NCBI RefSeq assembly: GCF_003217235.1
Contig: NZ_QJTF01000009.1
Location: 1-64,000 of the forward strand
Reading direction: 5' to 3'
Length of the DNA stretch: 64,000 nucleotides
From: Paramesorhizobium leguminum
GTDB taxonomy: Bacteria > Pseudomonadota > Alphaproteobacteria > Rhizobiales > Rhizobiaceae
In this document: positions 19,870 through 30,789 of the stretch, piece after piece
How positions within the stretch are numbered: the first letter of the stretch is position 1
Layout of the letters: each line of letters starts with the position of its first letter
The notes under the pieces: model-generated
What the model was told of the DNA's origin: nothing
Databases searched by the model: none
The model's input: the letters and a program-made list of their open reading frames with translations, nothing else
Program-made: the position numbers and the translations under genes

Positions 19870-22503
19870 TCAGGCAACGACATTGACGATCCTCTGCGGC
19901 ACGACGATGATCTTCTTCGGCGCGCTCCCATTCAGGGCCGACTTGATGAAATCAAGTTCGAGCACAGCCTTCTCCACGGTCAATTGATCCGCATCGCGGG
20001 CGATTGTCAAATCCCCTCGCTTCTTGCCGTTGATTTGCACAGGCATCGTGATTTCGTTTTCCACAATCAACGCCGGATCGAAGGCCGGCCAGGGCGCCGT
20101 GGCGGCCAGACCTTCAACCCCAAGCTCCGCCCGGCAGGCTTCCGCCAGATGCGGCATCATCGGCGCGATCATTGCGATGAGCATGTCTACCGCCTCGCGC
20201 AGCGAGCCTTGCAAAACAGCATCCGCGTTGCCGCTTGCCGCCGTCTGCAACGGGGCGGCCAACACATTCGTCAGTTCGTAAAGACGGGCCACGGCCTTGT
20301 TGAAGGCCAGTTTCTCGATGTCTTCGCCCACTGCCTTCAGCGTCTTGTGTGCTGCTTTCGAAATCAGCCCCGCCTCGCCTTCAAAGGCCGGCTTCGGAGC
20401 CACAGTCTTCAGCACCGGCGCCGCCTCGGAAACCAGTCGCCAGACGCGTTGCACGAAGCGATGCGCGCCCTCGACGCCTGATTCGGTCCAGATCACGTCA
20501 CGGTCGGGCGGCGAATCGGACAGCATGAACCAGCGCGCCGTATCCGCGCCGTAGGAGGCGATGATATCGTCAGGGTCGACGACATTCTTCTTGGATTTCG
20601 ACATCTTCTCGATGGAGCCGATCTCCACCGGCTCGCCAGTCGAAACCAGCACGGCCTTGCGCACGCCGTCGCTCTCCTCGATGCGGATATCGGCGGGCGC
20701 GACCCAGCCGTTCTTGTCGCGGTAGGTCTCGTGCACCACCATGCCCTGCGTGAACAGCCCCTGGAACGGCTCCTCGACCGCATTGACATGCCCGGTCGCC
20801 TTCATGGCGCGGACGAAGAAGCGCGAATAGAGAAGATGCAGAATCGCGTGCTCGACGCCGCCGATATACTGGTCCACCGGGAGCCAGCCCGAGGGACCGT
20901 CGACAGCGGCAAGCGTCGTCGGCTGCTTTTCATTCCACGGATCGGTGAACCGCGCGAAATACCAGGACGAATCGACGAAAGTATCCATGGTGTCGGTGTC
21001 GCGCCGGGCATCCTTGCCGCAATTGGGGCAGGCCACATGCTTCCACGTCGGATGATGATCGAGCGGGTTGCCGGGCTTGTCGAAACTGACTTCGTCAGGG
21101 AGCAATACGGGCAGGTCCTTATCCGGAACCGGCACCGCGCCGCACGCATCGCAATGGATCACCGGAATCGGGCAGCCCCAATAGCGCTGGCGCGAGATCA
21201 GCCAGTCGCGCAGGCGGAACTGCACCTTGCGCTCGCCTTGCGGGCGGCCATTGATGGTCGTGTTCTCCAGCCGCTTCGCCACTTCCTCGAAAGCCTGCTC
21301 AGGCTTCATCCCGTCGAGGAAGCGCGAATTGATCATCACGCCATCATCCGTGAAGGCCTCATCGGCAACGCGGAACGTCGCGGCGTCAGCGCCTTCAGGC
21401 ATGACCACCGGAACCACCGGCAGCCCGTACTTATTGGCGAAATCGAGGTCGCGCTGGTCGCCCGACGGGCAACCGAAAATCGCGCCAGTGCCATATTCCA
21501 TCAGCACGAAATTGGCGACATAGACCGGCACGGTCCAGTTCTCATCGAAAGGATGGACGGCGCGAATGCCCGTGTCGAAGCCCTTCTTCTCGGCTGTTTC
21601 CAGCGCGGCGACGGAGGTGCCCATGCGACGGCATTCCTCGGCGAAGGCCGCCAAGGCCGGGTTCGTCTCCGCAACCTTCTTCGCCAGCGGATGGTCCGGC
21701 GAGATCGCCATGAAGGACGCGCCGAAGAGTGTGTCGGGCCGGGTCGTATAGATTTCCAGCTCGCTCTCCCCCGCAGGCGCGGTGGCCTTGTCAAGCGCCC
21801 AGCGGATCAGGAGGCCTTCCGACCGGCCGATCCAGTTCTGCTGCATGACGCGAACCTTCTCCGGCCAGCGGTCGAGCGTGTCGAGACCGTCAAGCAGATC
21901 CTGCCCCATCGAGGTGATCTTGAAGAACCATTGCGTCAGGTCGCGCTGCTCGACCAAGGCGCCGGAGCGCCAGCCGCGCCCGTCGATGACTTGCTCGTTG
22001 GCGAGCACGGTCATATCGACCGGGTCCCAGTTGACCTTGGCCGATTTGCGCTCCGCCAGCCCGGATTTCCAGAAATCGAGGAACAGCTTCTGCTGGTGCC
22101 GGTAATAGCTCGGATCGCAGGTCGCGATTTCGCGCGTCCAGTCGAGCGAGAGGCCCATCTTGCGCAGCTGACCTTTCATCGTCGCGATATTGGCATAGGT
22201 CCATTGGCGCGGGTTGATCTTGTTGTCGCGCGCCGCGTTTTCCGCCGGCAGGCCGAAAGCGTCCCAGCCCATCGGATGCAGCACATTGAAGCCCTTGGCG
22301 CGCTTGTACCGCGCCACCACATCGCCCATCGCATAGTTGCGCACATGGCCCATATGGATGCGGCCCGACGGATAGGGGAACATCTCGAGGACGTAATATT
22401 TCTCGCGCGGATCGTCGTTGTCAGTCTCGAAGATCCTGGCGTCTTCCCAGACCTTCTGCCAATGAGTTTCCGCTGCGCGCGGATTATAGCGTTCGGTTGC
22501 CAT
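19870..22503 (-). CDS. leuS: Leucyl-tRNA synthetase
   Basis: LeuRS (877 residues) charges tRNA-Leu in the cytoplasm. Class I motifs are HMGH (50-53) and KMSKSK (633-638). The editing domain lies between them, with [20 protein letters not shown], and a zinc-binding insert with CDACG and CPNCG is visible. Start [16 protein letters not shown] is chosen over an upstream in-frame codon on similarity. It heads leuS-lptE and is divergent from yggS. Confidence 0.97.
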   Translation of the reverse strand: MATERYNPRAAETHWQKVWEDARIFETDNDDPREKYYVLEMFPYPSGRIHMGHVRNYAMGDVVARYKRAKGFNVLHPMGWDAFGLPAENAARDNKINPRQWTYANIATMKGQLRKMGLSLDWTREIATCDPSYYRHQQKLFLDFWKSGLAERKSAKVNWDPVDMTVLANEQVIDGRGWRSGALVEQRDLTQWFFKITSMGQDLLDGLDTLDRWPEKVRVMQQNWIGRSEGLLIRWALDKATAPAGESELEIYTTRPDTLFGASFMAISPDHPLAKKVAETNPALAAFAEECRRMGTSVAALETAEKKGFDTGIRAVHPFDENWTVPVYVANFVLMEYGTGAIFGCPSGDQRDLDFANKYGLPVVPVVMPEGADAATFRVADEAFTDDGVMINSRFLDGMKPEQAFEEVAKRLENTTINGRPQGERKVQFRLRDWLISRQRYWGCPIPVIHCDACGAVPVPDKDLPVLLPDEVSFDKPGNPLDHHPTWKHVACPNCGKDARRDTDTMDTFVDSSWYFARFTDPWNEKQPTTLAAVDGPSGWLPVDQYIGGVEHAILHLLYSRFFVRAMKATGHVNAVEEPFQGLFTQGMVVHETYRDKNGWVAPADIRIEESDGVRKAVLVSTGEPVEIGSIEKMSKSKKNVVDPDDIIASYGADTARWFMLSDSPPDRDVIWTESGVEGAHRFVQRVWRLVSEAAPVLKTVAPKPAFEGEAGLISKAAHKTLKAVGEDIEKLAFNKAVARLYELTNVLAAPLQTAASGNADAVLQGSLREAVDMLIAMIAPMMPHLAEACRAELGVEGLAATAPWPAFDPALIVENEITMPVQINGKKRGDLTIARDADQLTVEKAVLELDFIKSALNGSAPKKIIVVPQRIVNVVA

Positions 22504-22629
22504 GACCGTTTTTCTCTTGCAAAGAGGATTTGGAATATTTGGGCGGACCTTCACCATGGATTGGCGAGGGCGTCAACCATCACAGATAGTTAGCGAGCCC
22601 AAACGGCGCTAAAAAGGAGCTTTAGTACA

Positions 22630-23295
22630 ATGTCCGATGCTGTTGAGCGCCTGGAAAATGTCCGCAACGCGATTGCGAATGCTGAACGCGAAGCGAAGCG
22701 TCCGCAGGGCTCGGTTACGCTCGTCGCGGTTTCCAAGACCTTCGATGCGGACGAGATCCGCCCCGTGCTGGAAGCGGGCCAGCGCGTGTTCGGTGAAAAC
22801 CGCGTGCAGGAGGCGGAGGCCAAATGGCCGGCGCTTAAGGAAAATTATGCGGGCGTCGAACTGCACCTGATCGGCCCCCTGCAATCCAACAAGGCCGCCG
22901 ATGCGGTGGCGCTGTTCGATGTGATCGAGACCGTAGATCGCGAGAAGATCGCCGCGACGCTTGCCGCCGAGATGAAAATGCAGAACCGTTTTCCCCGGCT
23001 CTATGTGCAGGTCAACACCGGGCTGGAGCCTCAAAAAGCGGGCATCGCGCCGACCGAAGCCGCCGCGTTCGTCGCCCATTGCCGCGAGACGCACGGCCTC
23101 GCCATCGAGGGCCTGATGTGCATTCCCCCGGCGGATGAAAATCCCGGCCCGCATTTCGCGCTGCTTGAGAAGATCGCCCGTGAGGCCGGGGTGAAAAAGC
23201 TCTCCATGGGTATGTCGGCCGATTACGAAACAGCAATCGCCTTCGGCGCCACCTCCGTCCGCGTCGGCTCGGCCATTTTCGGCAGCCGCGCTTAG
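22630..23295 (+). CDS. PLP homeostasis protein YggS/PLPBP
   Basis: This 221-residue pyridoxal-phosphate-binding protein of the YggS/PROSC family controls the free PLP pool. The PLP lysine is Lys36 in LVAVSKTF, and the phosphate-binding end SMGMSADYETAIAFGATSVRVGSAIFG is intact. AAAGGAG lies upstream of the ATG. It is divergent from leuS and is followed by a repeat rather than a partner gene. Confidence 0.93.
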   Translation: MSDAVERLENVRNAIANAEREAKRPQGSVTLVAVSKTFDADEIRPVLEAGQRVFGENRVQEAEAKWPALKENYAGVELHLIGPLQSNKAADAVALFDVIETVDREKIAATLAAEMKMQNRFPRLYVQVNTGLEPQKAGIAPTEAAAFVAHCRETHGLAIEGLMCIPPADENPGPHFALLEKIAREAGVKKLSMGMSADYETAIAFGATSVRVGSAIFGSRA

Positions 23296-23327
23296 AGATT
23301 CCTGTTTTGACGGATCGCCTGCGATTT

Positions 23328-23489
23328 GCCCCTCACCCTTACCCTCTCCCCGTGAAGTACGGGGAGAGGGGGACATAGGCGTTTTCACCTTTTCTTCCTG
23401 CCCGGCGGGGGGGGGGGAGGAAGAAAGCAGTGGCAACGTTGACGCCCCCTCTCCCCGTATTTCACGGGGAGAGGGCAAGGGTGAGGGGC
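23328..23489. repeat. Family D paired-arm element, copy 1
   Basis: The left arm GCCCCTCACCCTTACCCTC with a CCCCGTGAAGTACGGGG hairpin is mirrored by the right arm GAGAGGGCAAGGGTGAGGGGC with its own hairpin. A run of 11 G residues lies in the centre at 23407-23417. It sits between yggS and acs. Confidence 0.9.
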
Positions 23490-23632
23490 GTTCCAGAACA
23501 TTGGTGTTTTCCATTCCCATATGAACCGCTAAGTACTCCCAACCCTTCGTCTAATTTGCGAAGCGCCCGCGCACTTGCTAGAAAGGTTCAAAAGGCTGGA
23601 CGAGGAGACATTCCAGCCCAAGCGGAGGAATC

Positions 23633-25582
23633 ATGTCGGAAAAAATCTACCCCGTCCTGCCGGACGCGAAGGCGAATACGCTCATCGATGACGCGACGTA
23701 TCAAGAATGGTATCGCGAAAGCGTCGAGAACCCGGAGGAATTCTGGGCCAGACATGGCAAGCGCATCGATTGGTCCAAGCCCTTCACCAAAGTGAAGAAC
23801 ACCTCCTTCACCGGCGATGTCTCCATCAAATGGTTCGAGGATGGCGAGACCAACGTCTCCTATAATTGCATCGACCGCCATCTGGAGAAGCGCGGCGATC
23901 AGGTGGCGATCATCTGGGAGGGCGACAATCCCTATTTCGACAAGAAGATCACTTACCGCGAACTCTACGCTGAGGTCTGCCGCCTCGCCAATGTGCTGAA
24001 AAAGCACGGCGTCAAAAAGGGCGATCGCGTCACCATCTATATGCCGATGATCCCCGAAGCCGCCTATGCGATGCTCGCCTGCGCGCGCATCGGCGCCATC
24101 CATTCGGTCGTTTTCGGCGGCTTCTCGCCGGATGCCCTGGCCGGTCGTCTCGTCGATTGCCAGTCGACCTTCGTCATCACCGCCGATGAGGGCGTGCGCG
24201 GCGGCAAGCCGATTCCGCTGAAAGCCAACACCGATACGGCGATCGAAATCGCGGCGAAGCAGGAGCTGGACGTCAAAAACGTGCTGGTCGTGCGCCGCAC
24301 CGGCGGCAAGATCGGCTGGGTGCCGGGCCGCGACCTCTGGTACCACAAGGAAACCGAGGCGGCTGAACCGGAATGCGCCCCCACTCCGATGAATGCTGAA
24401 GACCCGCTGTTCATCCTTTACACATCAGGCTCCACCGGCAAGCCCAAGGGCGTGCTGCACACGTCAGGCGGCTATCTCGTCTATGCCTCGATGACGCATC
24501 AATACGTTTTCGATTACCACGACGGCGATATCTACTGGTGCACCGCCGATGTCGGCTGGGTGACGGGCCACTCCTATATCCTCTACGGCCCGCTCGCCAA
24601 TGGCGCGACCACGCTGATGTTCGAAGGCGTGCCGAACCATCCCGATTACGGCCGTTTCTGGGAGGTGATCGACAAGCACAAGGTCAACATCTTCTATACC
24701 GCCCCGACGGCGATCCGCGCGCTGATGGGCGCGGGCGACGATTTCGTCACGCGCTCCTCGCGGCAAAGCCTGCGCCTGCTCGGCTCCGTCGGCGAGCCGA
24801 TCAATCCGGAAGCGTGGGAATGGTATTATCACGTCGTCGGCGATAATCGCTGCCCCATCGTCGATACCTGGTGGCAGACGGAAACCGGCGGCATCATGAT
24901 CACCCCGCTCCCTGGCGCAACGAAGCTGAAGCCCGGCTCAGCGACAAGACCCTTCTTCGGCGTCCAGCCGCAGCTGGTCGATCAGGAGGGCAAGGTGCTG
25001 GAAGGCGCGGCGGACGGCAATCTCTGCATCGCCGATAGCTGGCCGGGCCAGATGCGCACCGTCTATGGCGACCACCAGCGCTTCATCGAGACCTATTTCT
25101 CGACATACAAGGGCAAATATTTCACCGGCGACGGCTGCCGCCGCGATGAGGACGGCTATTACTGGATCACCGGACGCGTCGATGACGTTCTCAACGTGTC
25201 CGGCCACCGGCTCGGCACGGCGGAAGTGGAATCGGCGCTGGTCTCACACCATTTCGTCTCAGAGGCCGCCGTCGTCGGCTATCCCCACAACCTCAAGGGG
25301 CAGGGCATCTACTGCTATGTCACGCTGATGGCCGGCACGGAGGAAAGCGACGAGTTGCGCAAGGAACTGGTCACCCATGTGCGCAAGGAAATCGGCCCCA
25401 TCGCCACGCCGGACAAGATCCAGTTCGCGCCCGGTCTGCCAAAGACCCGCTCCGGCAAGATCATGCGCCGCATCCTGCGCAAGATCGCGGAAGACGATTT
25501 CGGCTCGCTCGGCGATACCTCGACGCTTGCCGACCCCGGCGTGGTGGATGGGCTGATCGCGAACAGGCAGAACAGGCAATAA
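23633..25582 (+). CDS. acs: Acetyl-CoA synthetase
   Basis: Acs (649 residues) makes acetyl-CoA from acetate, ATP and CoA via acetyl-AMP. The adenylate-forming motif [15 protein letters not shown] is near residue 262, WWQTETGG follows, and the acetylation-controlled lysine is Lys609 in [11 protein letters not shown]. Length is standard. GGAGGAATC precedes the ATG. The only local neighbour is the small HigA-like gene 29 bp downstream. Confidence 0.96.
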   Translation: MSEKIYPVLPDAKANTLIDDATYQEWYRESVENPEEFWARHGKRIDWSKPFTKVKNTSFTGDVSIKWFEDGETNVSYNCIDRHLEKRGDQVAIIWEGDNPYFDKKITYRELYAEVCRLANVLKKHGVKKGDRVTIYMPMIPEAAYAMLACARIGAIHSVVFGGFSPDALAGRLVDCQSTFVITADEGVRGGKPIPLKANTDTAIEIAAKQELDVKNVLVVRRTGGKIGWVPGRDLWYHKETEAAEPECAPTPMNAEDPLFILYTSGSTGKPKGVLHTSGGYLVYASMTHQYVFDYHDGDIYWCTADVGWVTGHSYILYGPLANGATTLMFEGVPNHPDYGRFWEVIDKHKVNIFYTAPTAIRALMGAGDDFVTRSSRQSLRLLGSVGEPINPEAWEWYYHVVGDNRCPIVDTWWQTETGGIMITPLPGATKLKPGSATRPFFGVQPQLVDQEGKVLEGAADGNLCIADSWPGQMRTVYGDHQRFIETYFSTYKGKYFTGDGCRRDEDGYYWITGRVDDVLNVSGHRLGTAEVESALVSHHFVSEAAVVGYPHNLKGQGIYCYVTLMAGTEESDELRKELVTHVRKEIGPIATPDKIQFAPGLPKTRSGKIMRRILRKIAEDDFGSLGDTSTLADPGVVDGLIANRQNRQ

Positions 25583-25611
25583 GCAAAAAAGGCCATTGAG
25601 AGGATAGAGCC

Positions 25612-25896
25612 ATGCTTGCAGTTCATCCCGGAGAGATGTTGAAGGAAGAGCTTGAAGCGCGGGAAATGTCCGCCAACAAGCTGGCACTGGCCCTGCGCCT
25701 GCCTTCGAGCCGGATCGTCAGTATCATCAACGGAAAGCGCGGCATTTCTCCGGAAACAGCCCTGCGCCTCGCTCGCTATTTCGGCAACAGCGCCCAGTTC
25801 TGGCTCAACATGCAGACAGCCTATGAACTGGCTGTCGCCGAGCGCGAAATCGGCGAGCAGATTGCTGCTGAAGTCATACCGGCGGAAGCCGCTTAA
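25612..25896 (+). CDS. HigA-family DNA-binding protein, no toxin neighbour
   Basis: The 94 residues begin MLAVHPGEMLKEELEAREMS, then a Xre-type helix-turn-helix (about 20-60, ANKLALALRLPSSRIVSIINGKRGIS) and RYFGNSAQFWLNMQ, the HigA/VapI antitoxin signature. HigB toxin normally lies just upstream, but only 29 bp separate this gene from acs, and a family A repeat follows. It is therefore an orphan antitoxin or a recruited regulator. Confidence 0.85.
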   Translation: MLAVHPGEMLKEELEAREMSANKLALALRLPSSRIVSIINGKRGISPETALRLARYFGNSAQFWLNMQTAYELAVAEREIGEQIAAEVIPAEAA

Positions 25897-25928
25897 AGCG
25901 GCTCCTGTTTTAATGGCTTCGCTATATA

Positions 25929-26084
25929 CCCCCTCTGCCTTGCCAGGCATCTCCCCCTCAAGGGGGGAGATTGGCTGACATGAGTCGCAGCATTTATTCT
26001 GTAACGTCGGCGATTGGTGCCGGGCGTCTATGAAGGCGTAATCTCCCCCCTTGAGGGGGAGATGCCCGGCAGGGCAGAGGGGGG
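25929..26084. repeat. Family A palindromic element, copy 3
   Basis: It starts CCCCCTCTGCCTTGCCAGG and ends GGGCAGAGGGGG, with outer flanks GCCAACATTTCCATCTAAA on the right. It lies between the convergent HigA-like and SDHAF4-like genes. Confidence 0.9.
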
Positions 26085-26147
26085 TACTGCCTCGCCAACA
26101 TTTCCATCTAAAAATGAAAACTTTAAAGAGCGGATGGACAACGCCGC

Positions 26148-26324
26148 TTAAAAATCAATCGCCCTGCCTTTAATCTCCCAATCGCCAAACCGCGCCGGGT
26201 CCTTCCCCCCGCGCCCGCCGATCTCGCGCGGTTCCGGCTTTTCGGCCGCCTCCTCACGCCGGCGTTCCTCCGCTTCCTTCAGCGCCCGCTCAGCCGCGGG
26301 TGGAATATCCTTTTTCTCGCTCAT
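26148..26324 (-). CDS. SDHAF4/DUF1674-family succinate dehydrogenase assembly factor
   Basis: The 58-residue protein has a charged helical N-terminus (ERALKEAEERRREEAAEK) and ends GGRGGKDPARFGDWEIKGRAIDF, whose last part is the DUF1674/SDHAF4 signature. In mitochondria this factor helps flavinylated SdhA enter the succinate dehydrogenase complex; a similar role here is inferred. Start 26324 is preferred to an in-frame ATG seven codons earlier. It is divergent from htpX. Confidence 0.82.
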   Translation of the reverse strand: MSEKKDIPPAAERALKEAEERRREEAAEKPEPREIGGRGGKDPARFGDWEIKGRAIDF

Positions 26325-26429
26325 ACCTTGATCCTTCGAATGCATTGAAGCTTGGCGGCCTCGATACCATCATATAGGCAGAACGGAATTTCGAGGCAAA
26401 CTGGCCTGCTTCGCGACGGAGACTGTAGA

Positions 26430-27419
26430 ATGAACACGATGCGCACTGCCATGCTGATCGCCTTTATGACGGCGATGTTCATGGGCCTCGGCTACCTTAT
26501 CGGCGGCACGAGCGGTATGATGATCGCATTTGTCATCGCCGCGGCGATGAACATTTTCAGCTACTGGAACTCCGACAAGGTAGTGCTGCGCATGTATAGC
26601 GCTAGGCAAGCCGACGAGCGCACCGCGCCGGAATATTACCGCATCGTCAAGGAGCTTGCCCAGCGCGCGCGCCTGCCGATGCCCAAGGTCTACGTCATCG
26701 ACAATCCGCAGCCCAACGCGTTTGCCACCGGGCGCAACCCGGAGAACGCCGCCGTAGCGGCGACGACCGGCCTGCTCCAGCGCCTCAGCCCGCAGGAACT
26801 CGCCGGCGTGATGGCCCATGAGTTGGCCCACGTCCAGAACCGCGACACGCTGACCATGACGATAACAGCGACGCTCGCCGGCGCGATTTCCATGCTCGGC
26901 AATTTCGCCTTCTTCTTCGGCGGCAACCGCGACAACAACAATCCGCTGGGTTTCGTCGGCGTGCTCGTTGCCATGATTGTCGCGCCGCTTGCGGCCATGC
27001 TCGTGCAGATGGCGATCAGCCGTACCCGGGAGTACTCCGCCGACCGGCGCGGCGCGGAAATCTGCGGCAACCCGCTCTGGCTCGCCTCGGCGCTGCGCAA
27101 GATCGCCAGCGGCCATGATATCGTCAACGAGGAGGCGGAACACAATCCCGCCACCGCGCATATGTTCATCATCAATCCCCTGAGCGGGCGCGGCGCGGAC
27201 AATCTGTTCTCGACCCACCCCGACACACAGAACCGCATCGCCGCCCTGCAGGCGATGGCCGGTGAAACAGGAAGCAGCAATTATATGCCCGACGCCACTA
27301 TATCCCCTGCCCCAACGCCCCGCTCACCTTGGGGCGATGGCCAACAGACGCCCCTCCAGCCTTGGGGAACCTATGGCGACGATCACGATGCCCAGCCGCC
27401 GAAAGGCCCTTGGTCGTGA
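26430..27419 (+). CDS. htpX: Membrane zinc metalloprotease HtpX
   Basis: HtpX (329 residues) is an inner-membrane heat-shock protease that degrades damaged membrane proteins. The zinc site HELAH is at 130-134. Two membrane segments lie at about 9-45 and two more at about 145-195, and a second conserved region [25 protein letters not shown] includes the third ligand Glu. The last 40 residues are a proline-rich tail. ATG at 26430 has GGAG nearby. The stop overlaps the rsmB start (GTGA). Confidence 0.93.
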   Translation: MNTMRTAMLIAFMTAMFMGLGYLIGGTSGMMIAFVIAAAMNIFSYWNSDKVVLRMYSARQADERTAPEYYRIVKELAQRARLPMPKVYVIDNPQPNAFATGRNPENAAVAATTGLLQRLSPQELAGVMAHELAHVQNRDTLTMTITATLAGAISMLGNFAFFFGGNRDNNNPLGFVGVLVAMIVAPLAAMLVQMAISRTREYSADRRGAEICGNPLWLASALRKIASGHDIVNEEAEHNPATAHMFIINPLSGRGADNLFSTHPDTQNRIAALQAMAGETGSSNYMPDATISPAPTPRSPWGDGQQTPLQPWGTYGDDHDAQPPKGPWS

Positions 27420-28792
27420 CCGGCGGCGGGGCCGCTTCCCATCCGAAAAAGCATGTGAAAAGACAAAATCCCCCGAAAGCCGCTGACCGTCCAGGCCTCG
27501 CCGCGCGCCAATGCGCCGCAAGGCTGCTTGGCGCCGTCATCGAGAAGAAAACCTCGCTCGATGGGCTGACTGACAATCAGCACGGCCATCCCCACTATAT
27601 GGCGCTCGATGATCGCGACCGTTCGCTGGTGCGCGCCATTCTTGGCGCAGCCTTGCGCAATCGCGGCACCATCGATGCGCTGCTGATGCAATTGCTCGAC
27701 AGGCCGCTGCCGGAAAACGCGGTGGCGCTGAAGACGCTCCTCCATATCGCCGCCGCGCAGATTCTCTATCTCGATATCCCCGACCATTCCGCCGTCGATC
27801 TGGCCGTGACCGCCGCCAATGACGATCCGCGTAACCGCCGGTACGCCGGGCTGGTCAACGCGATTCTGCGCCGTCTCTCCCGCGACAAGGACACGCTTTC
27901 CACCCCGGCTCCCAACGCGCCCGCATGGTTTGCGCAAAGCCTCGTGAAAGCCTATGGCACGGAAAAAGCCGCCGCCATCCTGGCGATCCAAGCTGTGGAG
28001 CCGTCGCTCGATCTGACAGTAAAGAGCGACCCGCAAGGCTGGGCCGAACGCCTCGGCGGCATCGTCATGCCGAACGGTACGGTACGGCTCGCCAAGCTTG
28101 AAACTGCCCTGCCCGAGCTTCCCGGATTTGCCGACGGTGAGTGGTGGGTGCAGGACGCCGCCGCCAGCCTGCCCGCCCGTCTTTTCGGCGATATCAGCGG
28201 CAAACGCGTTGCCGATCTCTGCGCCGCGCCGGGCGGCAAGACGGCGCAGCTTGCCCTTGCCGGAGCGGATGTGACCGCCATCGATATCTCCGCCAGCCGC
28301 CTCGCCCGCCTGCGCGGCAATCTGGAGAGGCTGAAGCTGCAGGCGCAGACGGTCGAGGCCAATCTGGCGCAATACCAGCCGGAGGAAAAATTCGACGCCG
28401 TGCTGCTCGACGCGCCATGCTCCTCCACCGGCACGGTGCGCCGTCACCCCGACGTGCCATGGACGAAATCGCCTGATGATATCGCCAAGCTCGCAACGCT
28501 TCAGGCGCAATTGCTGGCTCGCACCGTTGAACTGGTAAAGCCGGGCGGCATCATCGTCTTTTCCAACTGCTCGCTCGATCCATCGGAAGGCGAAGCGGTG
28601 GCGAGGCAGGCGCTCGACAACCCCTTGCTGGAAGCATATCCTATATCGCAGGAGGAGTTTCCAGGCTTGGCAGGATTGGTGACGCCGGAAGGCTATCTGC
28701 GGTCAACCCCTGCGGATTTCCCTAATGCCGATATCAGGCTTTCCGGAATGGATGGCTTCTTCGCGGCGAGATTTCGCCGTATTGCTCTATAA
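27416..28792 (+). CDS. rsmB: 16S rRNA cytosine-C5 methyltransferase RsmB
   Basis: RsmB (458 residues) methylates a cytosine of 16S rRNA using S-adenosylmethionine. It has an N-terminal NusB-like helical domain (about 35-160), then a Rossmann methyltransferase domain: [16 protein letters not shown], the motif IV cysteine in [15 protein letters not shown], and the catalytic cysteine in [13 protein letters not shown] at 27416 overlaps the htpX stop by 4 bp, so it is coupled to htpX. The frame opens further upstream but that stretch is htpX sequence. Confidence 0.9.
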   Translation: MTGGGAASHPKKHVKRQNPPKAADRPGLAARQCAARLLGAVIEKKTSLDGLTDNQHGHPHYMALDDRDRSLVRAILGAALRNRGTIDALLMQLLDRPLPENAVALKTLLHIAAAQILYLDIPDHSAVDLAVTAANDDPRNRRYAGLVNAILRRLSRDKDTLSTPAPNAPAWFAQSLVKAYGTEKAAAILAIQAVEPSLDLTVKSDPQGWAERLGGIVMPNGTVRLAKLETALPELPGFADGEWWVQDAAASLPARLFGDISGKRVADLCAAPGGKTAQLALAGADVTAIDISASRLARLRGNLERLKLQAQTVEANLAQYQPEEKFDAVLLDAPCSSTGTVRRHPDVPWTKSPDDIAKLATLQAQLLARTVELVKPGGIIVFSNCSLDPSEGEAVARQALDNPLLEAYPISQEEFPGLAGLVTPEGYLRSTPADFPNADIRLSGMDGFFAARFRRIAL

Positions 28793-28927
28793 CTATTGGA
28801 TTCGATTGCTTTATTTTCTCGAACTAAATCCTTTCATAACGTATGGTTAACAAAAGCTTTACTATTAGTGAAACATAAATTGCAAAAAGCAACACACCCC
28901 GCCGCGGGGGACAAGGAGAACAAACGC

Positions 28928-30643
28928 GTGACGGTCGCGCTCAGCGAAACGCCGCATCTCTGGGGGCTGGCTGCCGCGCAAATGTGGCGGCGCATGCGCC
29001 GGCGCGTCCGCATGGGTCCGCTCTTCCGCTGGCGTTTCACCGGCTTCACGCCGGAGCGCGTGCTGATAGCCCCGCCGGATTTGCGCATCGCCGATCCCCA
29101 GATCGCCCAGGAATTCTACCACGGCCGCTTCTCGCTGGCCGGTCGCACGGTCGAAACCGGCGGCCGCTCGCCTTTCGCTATTGAGCCGCCAACGGTCGCG
29201 TGGGAAACGGCGCTGCATAATTTCAGCTGGCTGCGCCACTTGCGCGCGGCCAACAACGAGCTTGCAACGGTCAATGCCCGCGCCCTCGTCGATGACTGGA
29301 TCGCGCTGCATGGCCGGCGCATGGGGGGCGCTCCCTGGGCGCCCGATATCACCGCCCAGCGGATCATCGCCTGGCTGCAGCATTCCAATCTCATCCTTGC
29401 CGGGGCGGAACTTCCCGCCTACCGCAAATTCATGCGCTCGCTCGCCGTACAGGTCCGTTATCTCAGAACCGTGGCGGCAGTCATGGATGATGGCGAGGAA
29501 AAACTCCGGGCGCGCATCGCGCTCGCCTTCGCCTCGCTTGCACTTCCCGTTTCCCCCGCGACCGCCCGTGCCGCGCGGCGACATCTGGAGCACGAGCTGA
29601 TCCGCCAGATCCTGCCTGATGGCGGCCACATCTCGCGCAATCCAATGACCCTCCTGGAACTGCTGGCCGACCTGCTGCCTCTGCGCCAGACCTATGCCAA
29701 CGGCGCCGAGGCACCCCCGAAGGCGCTCATCGAAGCGGTCGAACGCATGTTGCCGGCGCTGCGTTTCTTCCGCCATCACGATGGCAGCCTGGCGCTTTTC
29801 AACGGCGTCGGCCCGACATTGCCTGAGCGCATCATCGCCGTGCTCCGCCATGACGAGACGGCGGGCTCGCCGCTCGCCCATGCGCCGCATTCGGGCTATG
29901 AGCGGCTTTCCATGGGTTCCACAACCGTCATTGCCGACACCGGCCTGCCCCCGCCCGTCACCGCCTCGCGCGATGCCCATGCCGGCTGCCTCGCCTTCGA
30001 GATGTCATCGGGCCGGCAGCGCTATATCATCAATGCCGGCATCGACCGGTATGGCCCACCTGAATTCCGCCCGCTCGGACGCTCCACCGCCGCCCATTCC
30101 ACCGCGACCGTCAACGACACGTCGTCATGCCGGTTCAGCCTCAGCAGCGGCCTTTCCAACATGCTGGGCACGCCGATCATCGCCGGCCCGACAAAGGTGC
30201 CGATCAAGCGCATCGAAGGCATGGACCAACAGGGCTTCATCGCCCGGCACGATGGCTATGCCAGGCTGTTCGGCATTTATCATGAACGCTCCATCGTGCT
30301 CTCGCATAATGGCAGCGTCATCGAAGGCCGCGACCGTTTCGTGAGCGCGGGCGACAAGCCCCCCCGTGCCAACGGTCGCGACAACATTACCATCCGGTTT
30401 CATATTCACCCCACGGTGGATATCTCGGTCGATGAGGATGGCCTCCTGATCATGCGCGCCGAACGCGATGATACGTGGGCGTTTTCCACCGTCGAGGTTG
30501 CGCCGGAACTCGACGATTCAATCTTCTTCGCCGGCTTCCGCGGCCCGGTGAGAACGAAGCAGATCGTTCTCTCATTCCCGGCATCGGAACTCCCCGAGGT
30601 CAACTGGCGCTTCACCCGCATCGCGCTGGGCAGCTACGTTTGA
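28928..30643 (+). CDS. Heparinase II/III-like protein
   Basis: The 571 residues match the heparinase II/III family, which in its studied members cleaves uronic-acid polysaccharides. The N-terminal alpha domain spans about 20-340, and a C-terminal beta-sandwich follows from about 350 (GYERLSMGSTTVIADTGLPPP, HDGYARLFGIYHERSIVLS). No signal peptide is seen, and no uronate catabolism genes lie nearby. Start GTG at 28928 is chosen because AAGGAG is 8 bp upstream and similarity begins there. In Rhizobiales this gene is commonly found between rsmB and purH, so its role may be in envelope or polysaccharide housekeeping; substrate unknown. Confidence 0.85.
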   Translation: MTVALSETPHLWGLAAAQMWRRMRRRVRMGPLFRWRFTGFTPERVLIAPPDLRIADPQIAQEFYHGRFSLAGRTVETGGRSPFAIEPPTVAWETALHNFSWLRHLRAANNELATVNARALVDDWIALHGRRMGGAPWAPDITAQRIIAWLQHSNLILAGAELPAYRKFMRSLAVQVRYLRTVAAVMDDGEEKLRARIALAFASLALPVSPATARAARRHLEHELIRQILPDGGHISRNPMTLLELLADLLPLRQTYANGAEAPPKALIEAVERMLPALRFFRHHDGSLALFNGVGPTLPERIIAVLRHDETAGSPLAHAPHSGYERLSMGSTTVIADTGLPPPVTASRDAHAGCLAFEMSSGRQRYIINAGIDRYGPPEFRPLGRSTAAHSTATVNDTSSCRFSLSSGLSNMLGTPIIAGPTKVPIKRIEGMDQQGFIARHDGYARLFGIYHERSIVLSHNGSVIEGRDRFVSAGDKPPRANGRDNITIRFHIHPTVDISVDEDGLLIMRAERDDTWAFSTVEVAPELDDSIFFAGFRGPVRTKQIVLSFPASELPEVNWRFTRIALGSYV

Positions 30644-30789
30644 ACGGTGCCTGTTGTTCTCTTCACTCGGGCAAAAAGTGCGAGGACGAGAGCAAACAGT
30701 GTCAAGCCGGCAGCAAGAGGATAGGATTCCATGGCCGCCTGTGCTAACCCGCCGCCTATCCCCATTCCCTCGACGTAGAGACCTGTTCC

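Noticed and set aside
28796-28927. Longer start for the heparinase-like protein, adding 44 residues
   Set aside because: The region is A/T-rich relative to the gene, has no ribosome site, and GTG at 28928 is preceded by AAGGAG.
30634-30732. A 32-codon minus-strand frame encoding one hydrophobic helix (MESYPLAAGLTLFALVLALF) in the gap before purH
   Set aside because: It looks like a membrane peptide, but it has no clear ribosome site, overlaps the end of the heparinase-like gene, and is antisense to the purH leader. Chance cannot be excluded; conservation would be needed.
30644-30789. Possible ZTP (pfl) riboswitch before purH
   Set aside because: I looked for the conserved pseudoknot motifs of that class and saw only short CCGCC matches without the 5' half.
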